The notes beneath the pieces were generated by a model. That model was not told where the DNA came from. It made no database searches and saw only the letters and a program-made list of their open reading frames with translations. The position numbers and the translations under genes are program-made. From Thiocapsa sp. (lineage in GTDB: Bacteria > Pseudomonadota > Gammaproteobacteria > Chromatiales > Chromatiaceae), in NCBI RefSeq assembly GCF_018399035.1, contig NZ_CP073760.1:3600001-3664000 (forward strand): a DNA stretch of 64,000 nt. Reading direction: 5' to 3'. The stretch's first letter is position 1. Each line of letters starts with the position of its first letter. This document shows positions 62,462 to 64,000 of the stretch, in pieces.

Positions 62462-64000
62462 ATGAGCCTTCGTGCCTATCCGCCCGCACAGGGTCTCTAT
62501 GACCCGAACAACGAACGCGATTCCTGCGGGGTCGGCTTCGTCTGCAACATCAAGAACACCAAGAGCCACGCGATCGTCCGGCAAGGGCTGGAGATCCTGG
62601 AGCGTCTTGCCCACCGCGGTGCGGTCGGCGCGGATCCCAAGGCCGGCGACGGTGCCGGCATCCTGGTGCAGATCCCGGACGCCTTTCTGCGCGCGCAGGT
62701 CTCGTTCGACCTCCCGCCGGTCGGCGAGTACGGCGTCGGCATGGTGTTTCTGCCCCGCGACGCGGATGCGCGCGGCTTGATGCAGGACATCATCGATCGC
62801 CACGTGCGCGAAGGCGGTCAACGGGTACTGGGTTGGCGGGATGTTCCGGTCGACAACAGCGATCTGGGCAAGAGCGTGCTCCCGACCGAGCCCCTCGTCC
62901 AGCAGGTGTTCATCGCCCGCGGCGAGAGCTGTGCCGATCAGGACGCCTTCGAGCGCAAGCTCTTCGTGATCCGCAAGCGGATGGACAACGAGATCCGCGG
63001 CTCCGGATACGATCAGACCTCCTACTACACCGCATCGCTGTCCTCGCGCACGCTCAACTACAAGGGCATGCTGCTCGCCGACCAGGTCGGCAACTATTAT
63101 CTGGATCTCTCCGACGAGCGCTTCGAATCCGCCATCGCGCTGGTCCATCAACGCTTCTCGACCAATACCTTCCCGACTTGGGATCTGGCGCAGCCGTTCC
63201 GCATGATCTGCCACAACGGCGAGATCAACACCCTGCGCGGCAACGTCAACTGGATGGCCGCGCGCCGACACACCATGCGCTCGGACATCCTCGGCGAGGA
63301 CCTCGACACCATCTGGCCCCTGATCCCGGAAGGCCAGTCGGACTCCGCGTGCTTCGACAATGCCCTCGAGCTGCTGGTGATGGGCGGCTACTCGCTCGCG
63401 CACGCCATGATGGTGCTGATCCCCGAGGCGTGGACCGGCAACCGCTTGATGGACGAGAAGCGCCGCGCCTTCTACGAATATCACACGGCCTTGATGGAGC
63501 CCTGGGACGGTCCCGCAGCGGTCGCCTTCACGGACGGGCGCCAGATCGGCGCGACGCTGGATCGCAACGGTCTACGTCCGGCGCGCTACCTGGTCACCAA
63601 AGACGACATGGTCGTGATGGCCTCCGAGATGGGCGTGCTCGACATCGCCGAGGAGCGCATCGTCAAGAAGTGGCGTCTGCAGCCCGGCAAGATGCTCCTG
63701 ATCGATCTGGAGCAAGGCCGCATCATCGACGATGCCGAGATCAAGACCCAGCTCGCCGAGGCCAAACCCTACGGCGAATGGCTCAAGAAGACGCAGATCC
63801 GACTCGACGAGCTGCCGACGAGTGTCGGACCCATGTCGCCGGACGATGCCACCCTGTTGGACGCACAGCAGGCCTTCGGCTACACCCAGGAAGACATCAA
63901 GTTCCTCTTGAGCCCGATGGTCCTCACGGGTCAAGAGGCGGTCGGCTCGATGGGTGCGGATAATCCGCCGTCGGTGCTTTCGAGCCGACCCAAGCATCTC
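62462..64000 (+). CDS. gltB: Glutamate synthase large subunit, 5' part (partial)
   Basis: The first 513 codons; the gene continues beyond the window. The N-terminal class II glutamine amidotransferase domain has its nucleophile Cys22 in NERDSCGVGFVCNI after a 21-residue propeptide. LAHRGAVGADPKAGDGAGI, QRFSTNTFPTWDLAQPFRMICHNGEINTLRGN and RNGLRPARYLVTKDD are typical. The FMN/Fe-S synthase domain lies outside. It makes glutamate from glutamine and 2-oxoglutarate. ATG 62462 fits family starts. Confidence 0.96.
   Translation, partial: MSLRAYPPAQGLYDPNNERDSCGVGFVCNIKNTKSHAIVRQGLEILERLAHRGAVGADPKAGDGAGILVQIPDAFLRAQVSFDLPPVGEYGVGMVFLPRDADARGLMQDIIDRHVREGGQRVLGWRDVPVDNSDLGKSVLPTEPLVQQVFIARGESCADQDAFERKLFVIRKRMDNEIRGSGYDQTSYYTASLSSRTLNYKGMLLADQVGNYYLDLSDERFESAIALVHQRFSTNTFPTWDLAQPFRMICHNGEINTLRGNVNWMAARRHTMRSDILGEDLDTIWPLIPEGQSDSACFDNALELLVMGGYSLAHAMMVLIPEAWTGNRLMDEKRRAFYEYHTALMEPWDGPAAVAFTDGRQIGATLDRNGLRPARYLVTKDDMVVMASEMGVLDIAEERIVKKWRLQPGKMLLIDLEQGRIIDDAEIKTQLAEAKPYGEWLKKTQIRLDELPTSVGPMSPDDATLLDAQQAFGYTQEDIKFLLSPMVLTGQEAVGSMGADNPPSVLSSRPKHL

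Overview
The window is a 64 kb piece of a GC-rich gammaproteobacterial chromosome. Gene content and order (mreBCD-mrdA-rodA-mltB, pilMNOPQ-aroK-aroB-gltB, hemE, uvrD, mutY-yggX) are gammaproteobacterial. The protein sequences, several small c-type cytochromes and the repeat types suggest a purple sulfur bacterium of the Chromatiaceae, perhaps near Thiocapsa. That placement is an inference from general resemblance; no 16S rRNA or photosynthesis gene lies in the window.

Layout. 1-5.4 kb: a helical protein of unknown function, a beta-hydroxyacid-type dehydrogenase, aroE, hemB, a Uma2-family nuclease-like protein and a thioredoxin. 5.4-9.8 kb: an RND efflux pump (permease and adaptor). 10.2-14 kb: an acyl-CoA synthetase, tRNA-Gly(CCC), a DUF2007 protein, mutY and yggX. 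14.2-21.2 kb: the cell-shape cluster mreB-mreC-mreD-mrdA-rodA-mltB; mreC appears to start at an AUC codon. 21.2-33.3 kb: two paralogous PepSY/response regulator/histidine kinase sets bracket a cytochrome b561, two c-type cytochromes, an ethylbenzene-dehydrogenase-like haem protein and a TonB-dependent copper receptor, plus a decayed higB next to an intact higA. 33.5-39.4 kb: an accessory region with AT-rich orphan genes, a dead REP-associated transposase, a complete 1.9 kb insertion sequence with a 9-bp target duplication, a 133-bp MITE with the same ends, hicAB, and a czcCBA metal-efflux operon collapsed into a chimaeric pseudogene. 39.4-54.4 kb: DUF3240, a periplasmic ATP-dependent DNA ligase, malate:quinone oxidoreductase, hemE, a cluster of DnaA boxes, uvrD, an S1-domain protein, a TRAP binding protein, hemW, rpmE, mdh and gltA. 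54.6-64 kb: pilMNOPQ, aroK, aroB and the first 513 codons of gltB.

The most unusual signal is a family of about 85-bp intergenic units whose ends are TAAACCGCG and CGCGGTTTA. At least thirteen full units occur here, most in pairs separated by a 21-26 bp spacer, usually AT-rich. Their ends change in a compensatory way (TGAACCGCG with CGCGGTTCA, TAAATCGCG with CGCGATTTA, TGAATCGCG with CGCGATTCA), so pairing appears to be conserved. Several units supply the stop codon of the adjacent gene or end one base before a start codon. A second, unrelated family (about 150-165 bp, with arms made of GTCGTT/AACGAC hexamers) begins at the TAG stop codons of yggX and pilQ.

Functionally, most genes are housekeeping: tetrapyrrole synthesis (hemB, hemE, and hemW as a haem chaperone), shikimate pathway (aroE, aroK, aroB), TCA cycle (mdh, mqo, gltA), peptidoglycan elongation, DNA repair and the type IV pilus alignment complex. 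The accessory part is redox and metal related (cytochromes, copper receptor, metal-efflux remnant).
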